From Parabacteroides sp. PF5-9 (GTDB taxonomy: Bacteria > Bacteroidota > Bacteroidia > Bacteroidales > Tannerellaceae), in contig NZ_JARXWG010000013.1 of NCBI RefSeq assembly GCF_029893105.1, positions 1 to 64,000 of the forward strand: 64,000 nucleotides of DNA. Reading direction: 5' to 3'. Below, piece after piece: positions 8,935 to 17,933 of the stretch. Position 1 is the first letter of the stretch; each line of letters starts with the position of its first letter. The position numbers were made by a program, and so were the translations under genes. The notes below the pieces were generated by a model. The model made no database searches, was not told the DNA's origin, and saw nothing but the letters and a program-made list of their open reading frames with translations.

Positions 8935-9732
8935 ATGATGAAAACAAAATTAGTCTTTTTATTAAGTATTCTATTCATACTTCCGGGAAGTATACTTGCA
9001 GCCGATCCACTAAAGGGGAATGGTCATTTAACGACTACAAAAATCGAAATAGGAGACTATAATGACATTCGGATCGACGGTATTATGGATTTTAACTTTG
9101 AACAATCGGATGCTTCTCCAACATTAGAAATAACAATCGACGAGAATCTCCAACAGTATGTACAGACAGAAGTGAAAGATCGGATACTGACAATCGGATT
9201 TAAGAAGGGGATAAAAGTGGATCAGGTGACTAAATTCATCGTGAAAACAAACTCCAAATGGCTAAAAAACGTTCGCGTAACAGGCAACGCTTATTGTATG
9301 GTCAATAGCCGTATTGAGGAGGATGAATTAACGATACGTGCCAATGCAAACAGCTTGGTTCAATTCAAAGAGCCTGTCAAAGTCGGACGGTTGGAGATGA
9401 AAGTAACAGGTAGTGCCAATTTGGTCATCAGCGATTTGCAAACAGAGAACATCAAATGTGATCTGGACGGGTCGGGTTCGATCGCGTTAAAAAAGGGGAA
9501 AGCGAAAGAAGGCAAATACCTGATCACAGGCAGTGGAGATATACATGCCTTTGATTTTGAAGTTACTACGTTAACTTGCAAAATGACCGGAAGTGGTCTG
9601 GCTGAAATTTATGCAACCGAGTCTCTGAAAACGAACGTTATCGGTAATGGGGAAATATGTTATAAAGGAGTTGACCCGGATCATCTAACAATCATCGGAA
9701 AAGGGAAAATAAGTCCGAAACATAAAAAATAA
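8935..9732 (+). CDS. GIN-domain (DUF2807) exported protein 1
   Basis: A 265-residue exported protein: signal peptide (residues 1-22, cleavage likely after ILA) followed by the head-GIN domain (PF10988), predicted to fold as a repetitive beta-solenoid. It opens with GNGHLTTTKIEIGDYNDI, the usual start of the family, and carries recurring turns such as TGSANL, DGSGSI, TGSGDI and TGSGLA. The biochemical role of the family is unknown; the adhesin-like label is only a database name. It is the first of three tandem paralogs (gaps of 10 and 21 bp) with one promoter upstream, so an operon is likely. Confidence 0.82.
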   Translation: MMKTKLVFLLSILFILPGSILAADPLKGNGHLTTTKIEIGDYNDIRIDGIMDFNFEQSDASPTLEITIDENLQQYVQTEVKDRILTIGFKKGIKVDQVTKFIVKTNSKWLKNVRVTGNAYCMVNSRIEEDELTIRANANSLVQFKEPVKVGRLEMKVTGSANLVISDLQTENIKCDLDGSGSIALKKGKAKEGKYLITGSGDIHAFDFEVTTLTCKMTGSGLAEIYATESLKTNVIGNGEICYKGVDPDHLTIIGKGKISPKHKK

Positions 9733-9742
9733 ATAATGACGT

Positions 9743-10513
9743 ATGAAACAGAAAGTGGTTTGGTCTATTGTATTATGCATATGTGTGATTACCTCCGGAT
9801 ATGCAAAAAATAAAGTAAAGGGGAATGGTACGGCAGAGACCCGAGTCATATCGGTCAATGCGTATAACGATCTGCGTTTAGGTCAGAATATCGAGCCGAA
9901 TAACGTCTCTTTTTTAGGGATAAATAAGAAGAAAAATTTTGCATTCAATTATGAACAGACAACTGGTGCATATACGTTGGAAATTACTCTTGATGAAAAT
10001 CTATTCCCCTATTTAGAAATTGATCAAACCGGTCAAACACTATTTATCCGTGGAAAGGATGATACGAAAATTAATCCGACGATTTTTGTGGTTAATGGTC
10101 AATCACAGGAACTGAACAATGTGAGTATCAGCGGATGTGTTGATTTTATCGCTGAACGCGCTTTGACAACTCATAATATCAGCTTCCATGTATCGGGCGT
10201 AGGGGATATCCGGATAGCCCAATTAGTCAGTGAAAATATCGATTGTGAGGTTTCCGGTGTCGGGAGCGTTTACCTGACCGGTCAGGCCGCCAATGGTTCT
10301 TTCGAAGTCTCCGGAGTTGGTAAGATATATGCGTATGACTGTTTCGTGAAAAACTTGAATTGTGAAGTGTCGGGAGTCGGTAGTATACAAGCGAACGCCA
10401 CGGATAAACTGACGGCGTATGCATCAGGTGTCGGCAACATCTATTACCGGGGTAATGCAACCGTCGACACCCATACTTCGGGGATTGGAAAAATCAGAAA
10501 AAATGACAAATAA
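9743..10513 (+). CDS. GIN-domain (DUF2807) exported protein 2
   Basis: A 256-residue paralog of its neighbours. Signal peptide at residues 1-21 (ends SGYA), then a GIN domain starting at KGNGTAETRVISVNAYNDL. Its solenoid turns are dominated by one variant, VSGVG (for example VSGVGDI, VSGVGSV, VSGVGKI), unlike the TGSG and AGSG turns of the two neighbours. It starts 10 bp after gene 1. Function unknown. Confidence 0.82.
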   Translation: MKQKVVWSIVLCICVITSGYAKNKVKGNGTAETRVISVNAYNDLRLGQNIEPNNVSFLGINKKKNFAFNYEQTTGAYTLEITLDENLFPYLEIDQTGQTLFIRGKDDTKINPTIFVVNGQSQELNNVSISGCVDFIAERALTTHNISFHVSGVGDIRIAQLVSENIDCEVSGVGSVYLTGQAANGSFEVSGVGKIYAYDCFVKNLNCEVSGVGSIQANATDKLTAYASGVGNIYYRGNATVDTHTSGIGKIRKNDK

Positions 10514-10534
10514 TTATTTTTAATACAACAAATT

Positions 10535-11338
10535 ATGAAAACGAAAATCACTTTATCCCTTTTTACTTTCTGGTTGATCATAGGAAGCGGATGTATCCCG
10601 TTCAAACCGATCAAAGGCGACGGTAACCTGGTTACTCATCAAATTTCGATTGACGATTATAATAAAATCGGAGCCTTCAGCAGTTCGATGAAGATTAACT
10701 ATGTCAGATCGGATGAAGCTCCTTTTCTGGAAGTCACCACCGATCAGAATATTTATGAAAAATATGATTTTATCATTGAACATGATAATCAGTTAAGTAT
10801 CAAACCTAAAAAAGAATATCGGCAGAACAACTTTCGGCCGACGGAATTTAATGTCACGACCAATTCGCGTCAGCTGATCGAGATTATTATTGCCGGAAGC
10901 ATTGAGTTTGTGACAAACAGTTCGCTATCGGGAGACGGACTCAAATTTGAAGTTGCAGGAAGCGGTTCTATATATTTTAACGACACAGTCATAGGCGACA
11001 AGGTAAAAATGAATATTGCCGGTAATGGGGAAATTCATGCTGTTCATCTGGTTAGTCGGGAGTTTCATAGCGAAATTGCAGGATCAGGTAAGTTGAATTT
11101 AGCGGGTCAGGCTGATCGTGCATCCTATAACATAGCGGGAAGTGGTGAGGTTAGAGGATTTGATTTCATTACCAACGACATTAAGGGTGAGATCGCTGGT
11201 AGTGGGGATCTTGAAATATATGCAAACAATAGCATCAAAGTGGATATTGCCGGCAGTGGAGAAATTAAATACAAAGGGGATCCTGAAGAGCCTTCAATAA
11301 AAGTCGCCGGATCAGGTTCAGTCACAAAAGTAGAGTAG
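10535..11338 (+). CDS. GIN-domain (DUF2807) lipoprotein 3
   Basis: A 267-residue third paralog. Unlike the first two it has a lipobox-like IIGSGC (Cys at 20), so it is probably membrane-anchored. The domain starts at KGDGNLVTHQISIDDYNKI. Its turns are of the type IAGSG or VAGSG, repeated about eight times (AGSIEF, AGSGSI, AGNGEI, AGSGKL, AGSGEV, AGSGDL). It ends 9 bp before the convergent epimerase gene. Function unknown. Confidence 0.82.
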   Translation: MKTKITLSLFTFWLIIGSGCIPFKPIKGDGNLVTHQISIDDYNKIGAFSSSMKINYVRSDEAPFLEVTTDQNIYEKYDFIIEHDNQLSIKPKKEYRQNNFRPTEFNVTTNSRQLIEIIIAGSIEFVTNSSLSGDGLKFEVAGSGSIYFNDTVIGDKVKMNIAGNGEIHAVHLVSREFHSEIAGSGKLNLAGQADRASYNIAGSGEVRGFDFITNDIKGEIAGSGDLEIYANNSIKVDIAGSGEIKYKGDPEEPSIKVAGSGSVTKVE

Positions 11339-11347
11339 GTTGCAAAT

Positions 11348-12364
11348 CTACAGCCATCCTTTCCGACGATACCATTCGATACTTTCCTGTAATCCTTTCT
11401 CTAAATTATAGATAGGTGTAAAATTCAGATCATCCTGAAGCGGCGTAATATCACAGATCCAGTTGCGCTGTTTCAGGATAAGATATTTATCGGTATTTAG
11501 TGTCATGCTTTTCCCAAGTAATCGCCCTATGCCTTCCGAACAAAAACAGACCGGCTTGACAAGCCATGCGGGAATACGGGCACGAAACACCCATTTTTTT
11601 CCCAGCATGTTTTTGATCAGTTGCGCAAACGTTGTATCGGTATACACATCACCGTCTGCCACAAAATACGCCTTGTTCAAAATATGCTCACGCTCTAAAC
11701 ATTGAAAAGCCAGATTTGCCAGGTCTTTTACATAGATAAAGGTTAATTGCTGGGGAGTATAACCAACCGCAAAATCAAATCCCGATTGAATGCTTTTAAT
11801 CTCCATAAAATAATCTTTATCCCCCGGGCCATAAATACCGGTAGGTCGCAGAATCACATAAGGGAAATCTATCTGAGAACGAACATATTCTTCGGCAAGC
11901 GCTTTGCTCTTTCCATAGGCTGTATTCGGTGTTTGGGGATCATTCGCTCTAATGGGGGTAAACCCTTTTTCATCTCCCGGCCCAAAACTGCTCAGACTAC
12001 TCATCAGAAGAAATTTCGTAGGTTTACAGTCGGCCAACGATAAGGCAGTCAGTAATGTGCGCGTATGTTCTGCATTTACTTTAAAAAAATCGGCCTTATG
12101 TAGTGTTTTAGTCAGGCCGGCATTATGAATCACATAATCCCATATTCCGTTTTCCTGTACAAATAATTTGAGTTGATTGGTCAGTTTCTCGACATCCTGA
12201 TAAGCTAAATTGATAAAACGTAAACGTTCATCTTTTAACCGCTCTTTATTACTTGTCAATCTGACTCCTGCCCATACTTCATATCCACGCCGGAGTGCCT
12301 CTTCGACTAAAAAACCGCCTACAAAACCACTGGCACCTGTAATCAGTATCTTTTTTTTATCCAT
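11348..12364 (-). CDS. NAD-dependent epimerase/dehydratase (extended SDR)
   Basis: A 338-residue extended short-chain dehydrogenase: N-terminal GASGFVGG nucleotide-binding motif (residues 9-16), catalytic YGKSK (Tyr-x3-Lys, about residues 149-153), and SSLSSFG upstream of it for the catalytic Ser. Such enzymes act on nucleotide sugars, steroids or flavonoid-like ketones; the substrate here is not evident. Its start overlaps the stop of the metal ABC ATPase gene by 8 bp, so the two are translationally coupled, although a functional link to metal transport is not obvious. Confidence 0.85.
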   Translation of the reverse strand: MDKKKILITGASGFVGGFLVEEALRRGYEVWAGVRLTSNKERLKDERLRFINLAYQDVEKLTNQLKLFVQENGIWDYVIHNAGLTKTLHKADFFKVNAEHTRTLLTALSLADCKPTKFLLMSSLSSFGPGDEKGFTPIRANDPQTPNTAYGKSKALAEEYVRSQIDFPYVILRPTGIYGPGDKDYFMEIKSIQSGFDFAVGYTPQQLTFIYVKDLANLAFQCLEREHILNKAYFVADGDVYTDTTFAQLIKNMLGKKWVFRARIPAWLVKPVCFCSEGIGRLLGKSMTLNTDKYLILKQRNWICDITPLQDDLNFTPIYNLEKGLQESIEWYRRKGWL

Positions 12365-13118
12365 GTTTATGCGATTTTAATACCCGGTGAGGAATTTCTC
12401 CATGCCCTATCAATTCAATCGGACAGGCATATACATCTCCCAACCAATCTTCCGATATCTCTGTTCCCGCGTGATAATGCAATGTCTCATTGACACACGC
12501 GATATTTTTTACAATAGACAAGACGGTTCCGATATCATGCGAGACCAACACAATTGCACTCTCCTTATTTATCTCTTCCAATAAGTGATAGAACTGTGAT
12601 TCGAACCGTTTATCGACATATGAACTGGGTTCATCTAAAACCAATACACTGGGACGGGATACGATTGATCTTCCTAAGAGGACGCGTTGCAACTGTCCTC
12701 CTGACAGTTCACCGATGGCTCTTCCTTTTAGTTCCTCTAACCCCATTTGGCCTATCACCTCATCAATACGTTCCCGTTGGCGCTTATTAAACCCTCTAAA
12801 CAATGATTTTTCAGAGGAAAGGCCGGAAGCAATCACTTCCCAAACGGAGATCGGGAACTTCTTATCGATGATATTCATCTGAGGGAGATATCCTATCCGT
12901 AATGAAGAGACACGTTCTTCATTTTGAAAAAAGCAGACTTCCCCTTTCTTTGGAGTTAATAAACCCAGAATCACTTTTAAAAGCGTTGTTTTTCCTCCTC
13001 CATTGGGTCCTATAATCCCTAAAAAATCATTCGCATAAATGGTCAATGAGACGTCATGCAATACGGTCTTTTCCTCATATCCGGCTGAGATATCCTGCAA
13101 CTCAATTAACTTCTTCAT
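12357..13118 (-). CDS. Metal ABC transporter ATP-binding protein (ZnuC/MntB-like)
   Basis: A 253-residue ATPase with Walker A GPNGGGKTT (about residues 37-45), signature LSGGQLQR, Walker B VLVLDEPSSYVD and switch His in LVSHD. Its similarity to zinc/manganese ATPases and its 17-bp overlap with the downstream end of the metal-binding protein gene indicate an importer for Zn2+, Mn2+ or Fe2+. No integral-membrane permease is encoded in the window: the position where it would be expected is occupied by the SDR gene. Confidence 0.85.
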   Translation of the reverse strand: MKKLIELQDISAGYEEKTVLHDVSLTIYANDFLGIIGPNGGGKTTLLKVILGLLTPKKGEVCFFQNEERVSSLRIGYLPQMNIIDKKFPISVWEVIASGLSSEKSLFRGFNKRQRERIDEVIGQMGLEELKGRAIGELSGGQLQRVLLGRSIVSRPSVLVLDEPSSYVDKRFESQFYHLLEEINKESAIVLVSHDIGTVLSIVKNIACVNETLHYHAGTEISEDWLGDVYACPIELIGHGEIPHRVLKSHKHG

Positions 13119-13959
13119 CGGCTAAGGCTTTTGCGATATGAATCATCTCTTGAGACCAGTCGTAGTTTAACGGGTTGATAGTCACCAGTCGGCAACCAGT
13201 CTCCTGCGCGATCAATTCACCGTTTTTACGGTCAAACTCTTGTTGTACAAACACCACCCGTACATTGTGGTTCTTTGCCGTATCCACTAACTCTTTCAAC
13301 TGGACAGGAGAAGGTTCTTTTCCATCCATCTCTATACACAGCTGCGTCAGATTATATTCTCCTGCCAAGTAGGTCAGCGCAGGATGGTAGATAATAAAAG
13401 TTCTGCTTAATAGCGGTTTCAACAAGGCATCAACCTCTTTTTGTGTCTCTTCAATCTCTTTTATCAATTGTGTATAGTTTGCTTGATAAACGGATTTATT
13501 CTCCGGATCCAAAACGATAAATGCATTCAGCATATTTAAAATAATCTTTTTGGCTCCATTAAAAGAGGTCCAGAGATGAGGGTCTACCGCTCCATGATAG
13601 TGATCTCCATGTTCCCAATGATTCGTAATCAACTCCATCCCCTCCGAAAGATCAACGATTTTTAGCTGTTGGTTATTCTGTGCGATATGTTCCATCCAGG
13701 CAAGTTCAAATCCAATATATCCGATTCGGAAATAAGCTTCACTTTTCCCGATTTCAACCATCTGTTGTGGAGTCGGATCATACGTTTCAGGACTTTGTCC
13801 GGTTGGAACAACACAGTTGATCTGAAACCGATCGCCTGCAATCTTCTCTGCAAAATAGCGTTGAGGTTCAATAGTTACTGAGATAACCCGCTTATCCACC
13901 TCCTTTGTCTTGCATGAAAACAAGCAAATAAGAGTTAAAAAAACAACAATCTTTTTCAT
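13102..13959 (-). CDS. Metal ABC transporter substrate-binding lipoprotein (ZnuA/TroA family)
   Basis: A 285-residue cluster-9 binding protein with lipobox LICLFSC. Likely metal-site regions are VVPTGQSPETYDPTPQQM, VDPHLWTS (His), YHPAL (His) and a late Asp/Glu region. It lacks the His-rich loop of many zinc-specific ZnuA proteins, although a short HWEHGDHYH segment near residue 113 may serve. I start at the second Met (MKKIVVF), which gives a standard lipoprotein signal; an in-frame ATG 12 bp upstream (13971) is the alternative. It is the first gene of a three-gene overlapping operon. Confidence 0.85.
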   Translation of the reverse strand: MKKIVVFLTLICLFSCKTKEVDKRVISVTIEPQRYFAEKIAGDRFQINCVVPTGQSPETYDPTPQQMVEIGKSEAYFRIGYIGFELAWMEHIAQNNQQLKIVDLSEGMELITNHWEHGDHYHGAVDPHLWTSFNGAKKIILNMLNAFIVLDPENKSVYQANYTQLIKEIEETQKEVDALLKPLLSRTFIIYHPALTYLAGEYNLTQLCIEMDGKEPSPVQLKELVDTAKNHNVRVVFVQQEFDRKNGELIAQETGCRLVTINPLNYDWSQEMIHIAKALADEEVN

Positions 13960-14091
13960 GCCGTATATCATTTGGTGTAATCAAGGTCACAAAGTAAAAA
14001 CAAAAAAACCATATCCGTATTAAAAGCGACTGCCCGAGTTTATCTTAATCTGAAAAAAATAAACGAATCATCTCTTTCTTAATTTACGTAT

Positions 14092-16536
14092 TTAAATGAA
14101 TAAACTCATATTCGATTTCTCAGCACGTTCCAGATAGGTGGCTACTCCGCCTAATTGAACATTATCCAACAACTCTTCTTGTTTCACTCCCATAACATCC
14201 ATCGACATCGTACAGGCAATCATCTCTACTCCCGAATCGACGGCTTGCTGTATCAGCGCCTCCAAACTGTCGATATTCTTCTTTTTCATGATAAAGCGCA
14301 TCATCCGGCTACCCATTCCTCCCATATTCATTTTGGAAAGCGATAGTTTGGTGCTGTTCGAAGGGAGCATCATTCCGAACATTTTGCCGAAAAGATCTTT
14401 CTTTACTGAACGTTTCTCTCTCTTTTTAATCACATTTAATCCCCAGAATGTAAAGAATAAACTGACTTTTTTTCCGGTAGCGGCAATCCCGTTGGCAATC
14501 ACAAAAGAGGCTAATGCTTTGTCGAGGTCGTCACTAAAGACGATCATCGTTTTATTTCCTCCCATAGAAACGGCAGGAACAGTTTGTGTTTCGCGCACTT
14601 TTTCTACAGTGACAGCGACGGTTCCCGCCTCGGTTTTCCGTCCCACGAACCGTGCTCCGGTAATATTGCACCAGCTTTCGGCATCCTGGCTGAAGGCCAT
14701 ATCTGTCGATTTTACCTCCAATCGTTCGCCAGTATTCAATCGATCATAATGCTTTTTTAGTTGAATAATCGGCCCCGGGCAGGCTAAGCCGCAAGCATCT
14801 ACTCTGATTGTTTTTGTATCGCCGGCGTTCCGGGTTATTTCATTTTGATTTTCATCGAGATTATCCGATTCGTGATAGTAGGATTGTTCACACATGACCG
14901 ATGAATAGGTTTTGAACCCTCCCGAAAGGTTGTATACATTCGTAAAGCCTTTCTGTGTCAGTATCCTGTATGCCAGATAACCACGCAGGCCGATGGCGCA
15001 ATACAGGATTATCCTTTTATCAGTAGGTATTTCGTCTAATCGACTTCGTAAATCGTCTACAGGGATATTTACTGCTCCGTCTATCCGGTTTAGATTGTAT
15101 TCGTGTATGGTGCGAACATCTAAAAGGAAGTCTTTTTTAGGATCGATCGTTGCGATATCCCGCCAATGCAGGGGTTTCATCTTCCCTTTGATGATATTCT
15201 CTGCTACGAATCCGGCGATATTCACAGGGTCCTTAGCCGATGAAAAAGGAGGGGCATAGGCTTGTTCTAATTCGGTCAGGTCGTAGATAGTGCCTTTTCT
15301 CTGTATGACCTGAGCCATCATTTCGATGCGTTTGTCTACTCCATCGAAACCGACCACTTGTATTCCGTATAATTCTCCCGTTTCGGGGGCGAAAACGATT
15401 TTAATTGAAAGGGGTAAAGCCCCTGGGTAGTAGCCGGCATGCGAAGAACTGTGGGTGTACGACGAAAGATAATCCACGTTCAGCCGCTTCAAGACTTTGG
15501 CAGAAACACCCGCAGCCGCAACTGTTAAATCGAATACCTTGGCTATGGATGTTCCGATAGTTCCTTTATAGAGATGTTTATTCCCTTCCAGAATATTGTC
15601 GGCAACTATCCGGGCTTGCTTGTTTGCAGGGCCTGCCAATGGAATCAGTGCAGGTAGATTGGTGACCGGATTGGTGACCTCAACGGCATCTCCTACAGCG
15701 TATATATGCGCATCCGATGTTTGCATATGTTCATCTACCCAGATGCCTCCCAGTGTGCCTATCTTCAAACCTGCCGATTCGGCCAACTGCTTTTCGGGTC
15801 GAACGCCGACACTGCTTATAACCATATCGGATGTGATCTGTTTGCCACCGTCGAGTAAGACACTCAAGTGCTCGCCGGCAGTTTCAAATCCGATAACTCT
15901 TTCTTTTAACCAGAGGTTGATTTTTTTCTCCTTCAGGTGTTGATGTACCATAGCGGCCATAGAAAAATCGAGCGGTGCCATCACCTGGTCGCTCATCTCA
16001 ACGATATCGACTTCCAGACCCGCTTCGTGTAGGTTTTCCGCCATTTCCAAGCCGATGAATCCACCACCCATTACCACAGCCCGTTTGGGTTTGTGTTGTT
16101 CGATATAGGTTTTGATGGCATCGGTGTCGGGCACACTTCTCAATGTGAATATTTGGGGGTGATCGATACCCGGAAGCGGCAGTTTAACGGGGTCTGCTCC
16201 GGTGGAAATAATGAGTTTGTCGTAAGATTCGGTGTACGTTTCTCCTGTTTGCAATTTCTTTATCTGTATGGTTTTATCTTCAGGAGAAATAGAGACAACT
16301 TCCGATTGCAACCGGATATCAATGTTGAAACGGTTAATGAATCCTTCTGCCGTTTGAACAAACAGTCGATCCCGCTCTGCAATCGTTCCTCCAATGTAAT
16401 AAGGTAGTCCGCAATTGGCATACGACACATATTCTCCTCGCTCAAACAGGATGATTTCAGCATTTTCATCCATTCGACGAAGACGGGCGGCTGCGGTTGC
16501 TCCTCCCGCCACTCCTCCGATAATCAATACTTTCAT
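14092..16536 (-). CDS. CoA-disulfide reductase / rhodanese / TusA / DsrE fusion protein
   Basis: An 814-residue cytoplasmic fusion. Residues 1-445 form a pyridine nucleotide-disulfide reductase of the CoADR/NADH oxidase type, with FAD motif GGVAGGATAAAR and active-site Cys in YANCGLPYYIGG (residue 43). A rhodanese domain follows (Cys in YCAIGLRG near 513), then a TusA/SirA domain (CGLACPGP near 585) and a C-terminal DsrE-like domain (MIACTMSMD near 775). Each module handles persulfide sulfur, which suggests sulfane-sulfur relay or polysulfide reduction. This order is known in Bacteroidota and Firmicutes. A MarR-type gene lies directly upstream on the same strand. Confidence 0.9.
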   Translation of the reverse strand: MKVLIIGGVAGGATAAARLRRMDENAEIILFERGEYVSYANCGLPYYIGGTIAERDRLFVQTAEGFINRFNIDIRLQSEVVSISPEDKTIQIKKLQTGETYTESYDKLIISTGADPVKLPLPGIDHPQIFTLRSVPDTDAIKTYIEQHKPKRAVVMGGGFIGLEMAENLHEAGLEVDIVEMSDQVMAPLDFSMAAMVHQHLKEKKINLWLKERVIGFETAGEHLSVLLDGGKQITSDMVISSVGVRPEKQLAESAGLKIGTLGGIWVDEHMQTSDAHIYAVGDAVEVTNPVTNLPALIPLAGPANKQARIVADNILEGNKHLYKGTIGTSIAKVFDLTVAAAGVSAKVLKRLNVDYLSSYTHSSSHAGYYPGALPLSIKIVFAPETGELYGIQVVGFDGVDKRIEMMAQVIQRKGTIYDLTELEQAYAPPFSSAKDPVNIAGFVAENIIKGKMKPLHWRDIATIDPKKDFLLDVRTIHEYNLNRIDGAVNIPVDDLRSRLDEIPTDKRIILYCAIGLRGYLAYRILTQKGFTNVYNLSGGFKTYSSVMCEQSYYHESDNLDENQNEITRNAGDTKTIRVDACGLACPGPIIQLKKHYDRLNTGERLEVKSTDMAFSQDAESWCNITGARFVGRKTEAGTVAVTVEKVRETQTVPAVSMGGNKTMIVFSDDLDKALASFVIANGIAATGKKVSLFFTFWGLNVIKKREKRSVKKDLFGKMFGMMLPSNSTKLSLSKMNMGGMGSRMMRFIMKKKNIDSLEALIQQAVDSGVEMIACTMSMDVMGVKQEELLDNVQLGGVATYLERAEKSNMSLFI

Positions 16537-16583
16537 ATATAAACTGTATTTAATGTAAATAATGTTTAGTAGAAACTAAGTGA

Positions 16584-16610
16584 GTAAAAAAAAGCGATTA
16601 CTCGCTTTTT
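16584..16610 (-). terminator. Terminator enclosing the stop codon of the MarR gene
   Basis: On the minus strand the sequence reads AAAGCGA-GTAA-TCGCTTT followed by further Ts. The TAA stop of the MarR gene is in the loop. This should end the MarR transcript before the CoADR fusion gene, so that gene would need its own promoter. Confidence 0.7.
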
Positions 16611-16954
16611 ATCAGTTTCGACAATACATCATCTAAATGTATTGGCTGTTTTTTCATGATCCGTACCACTTTTTCACCCTCTTTCGAAAGAGAAAAGATC
16701 ATCTTCCGCTTATCTTCTAAGCCTATTTCACGAATGATCCACCCTTTTTCTTCTACCGACATAATGATTTTTGATACACGCGAGTTGGAAAGACCTATAA
16801 ATTCCGCGATTTCGTAAGCAGAATGAGGTTTTCCATCTTTCATACAACACAGCAACATTGCTTCGTTTATCGTCATATCGAACTTTTTAACAAACTCTTT
16901 TTCAAACGAATATAGTGCTTTGTAAATATCTTTTATCTGACAAATAGATTCCAT
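16598..16954 (-). CDS. MarR-family transcriptional regulator
   Basis: A 118-residue winged-helix protein with a MarR-like core: helix-turn-helix around AYEIAEFIGLSNSRVSKIIM and the wing EKGWIIREIGLEDKRKMIFSLS. It is shorter than the usual 140-150 residues because the N-terminal dimerisation helix is brief. It contains Cys (CCMKD, near residue 31) that could sense thiol or persulfide stress. It precedes the persulfide-handling fusion gene on the same strand and is the natural candidate to regulate it; the target is inferred. Confidence 0.8.
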   Translation of the reverse strand: MESICQIKDIYKALYSFEKEFVKKFDMTINEAMLLCCMKDGKPHSAYEIAEFIGLSNSRVSKIIMSVEEKGWIIREIGLEDKRKMIFSLSKEGEKVVRIMKKQPIHLDDVLSKLIKSE

Positions 16955-17049
16955 TATGTATATTTTCTATTATGAAATATTTTACAAAGGAAATAATTGC
17001 TTCTGAGATATACAACTCTAAGCTGTTAAAGTTAAAAAAATAGAGTGAT

Positions 17050-17074
17050 GGGGATTGATTTGCAAATCATCCCC
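17050..17074 (-). terminator. Terminator of the 17111-17881 lipoprotein gene
   Basis: Complementary arms GGGGATTGATTTG and CAAATCATCCCC (one bulged T, almost no loop). On the minus strand a run of seven T follows about nine bases later. Located between the lipoprotein gene and the MarR gene. Confidence 0.55.
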
Positions 17075-17110
17075 AAATTAGAAAATACGTTAATCTGTGC
17101 CTTGATTTTA

Positions 17111-17881
17111 TTATTTGCTATCCGGCAAATTCTTGAACCATAATCTGTGTGTTTCTGTCAGTGCATTTCCACGATCTGTCAGATCCCAGACCCGATCATT
17201 GATATATGTGCATTGATCAAAATAGGTCATCCTATTGATATTTGTTTCTTCAAACTCCTCCATATTTACTTTTTTGTTTTTTACCATATCGCAAATCTCA
17301 AGTAACAAAGAAGAATTTGTAATAACAGCCCATTCCATTTCATCTTTATTAGAAGGAGCCGGTTTTGTCTCATGGCAACAATACATGTTCAGTATTACCC
17401 TCAGCTTCTCTTTCTTAGGAACTGTAACCGTTGCCTTTTTGATTAACAATCCATTTTGCCGATCGTTATTCTTTGATTTCAGAATCATGCCTGCCGGAAA
17501 GGTGAGTTCTATATCTTTATCTGTTATATTTTCAAGCGGAAGTAAAACCGTAACCGCATATCCACTGCCAACACTCACATCGTAATCAACCGAATAACTC
17601 CACAAGGCTCTTAGTGCCGACGGTTGATTTGCATTAAAAGAAGCATCAAAGTAGTCATCAAAGGCTCCTTTTATTTTATCTGTAGCAACAATGCCATCAG
17701 GTAATTCATACTTTTTCCCTGTTAATGGACCTTCTGTTGCTCCTAATCCTGATATTTTTCCGGGTATGTCTACTTTTATCGTGTCATCAGTATCAGTATC
17801 ATCACCATCCGAACAAGCCGGTACCAGTAAAATCGAGCATGCAAAGAATAAACTTAAAATCCAATTGATCTTATTTTTCAT
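17111..17881 (-). CDS. Exported lipoprotein, unknown function
   Basis: A 256-residue lipoprotein: signal peptide with lipobox LLVPAC (Cys at 23) followed by an acidic linker (DGDDTDTDD), as in surface lipoproteins of Bacteroidota. The mature part contains a vicinal Cys pair (MYCCHETKPAP near residue 170) in a predicted beta-rich region and a C-terminal helical part. I recognise no family. It has its own terminator and stands between the cupin and MarR genes, with no evident link to either. Confidence 0.7.
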   Translation of the reverse strand: MKNKINWILSLFFACSILLVPACSDGDDTDTDDTIKVDIPGKISGLGATEGPLTGKKYELPDGIVATDKIKGAFDDYFDASFNANQPSALRALWSYSVDYDVSVGSGYAVTVLLPLENITDKDIELTFPAGMILKSKNNDRQNGLLIKKATVTVPKKEKLRVILNMYCCHETKPAPSNKDEMEWAVITNSSLLLEICDMVKNKKVNMEEFEETNINRMTYFDQCTYINDRVWDLTDRGNALTETHRLWFKNLPDSK

Positions 17882-17933
17882 TTCGTATCTGTTTTAAAAT
17901 TAGTAAAGTAAGCCATTTAATAGAAGTAAACGT

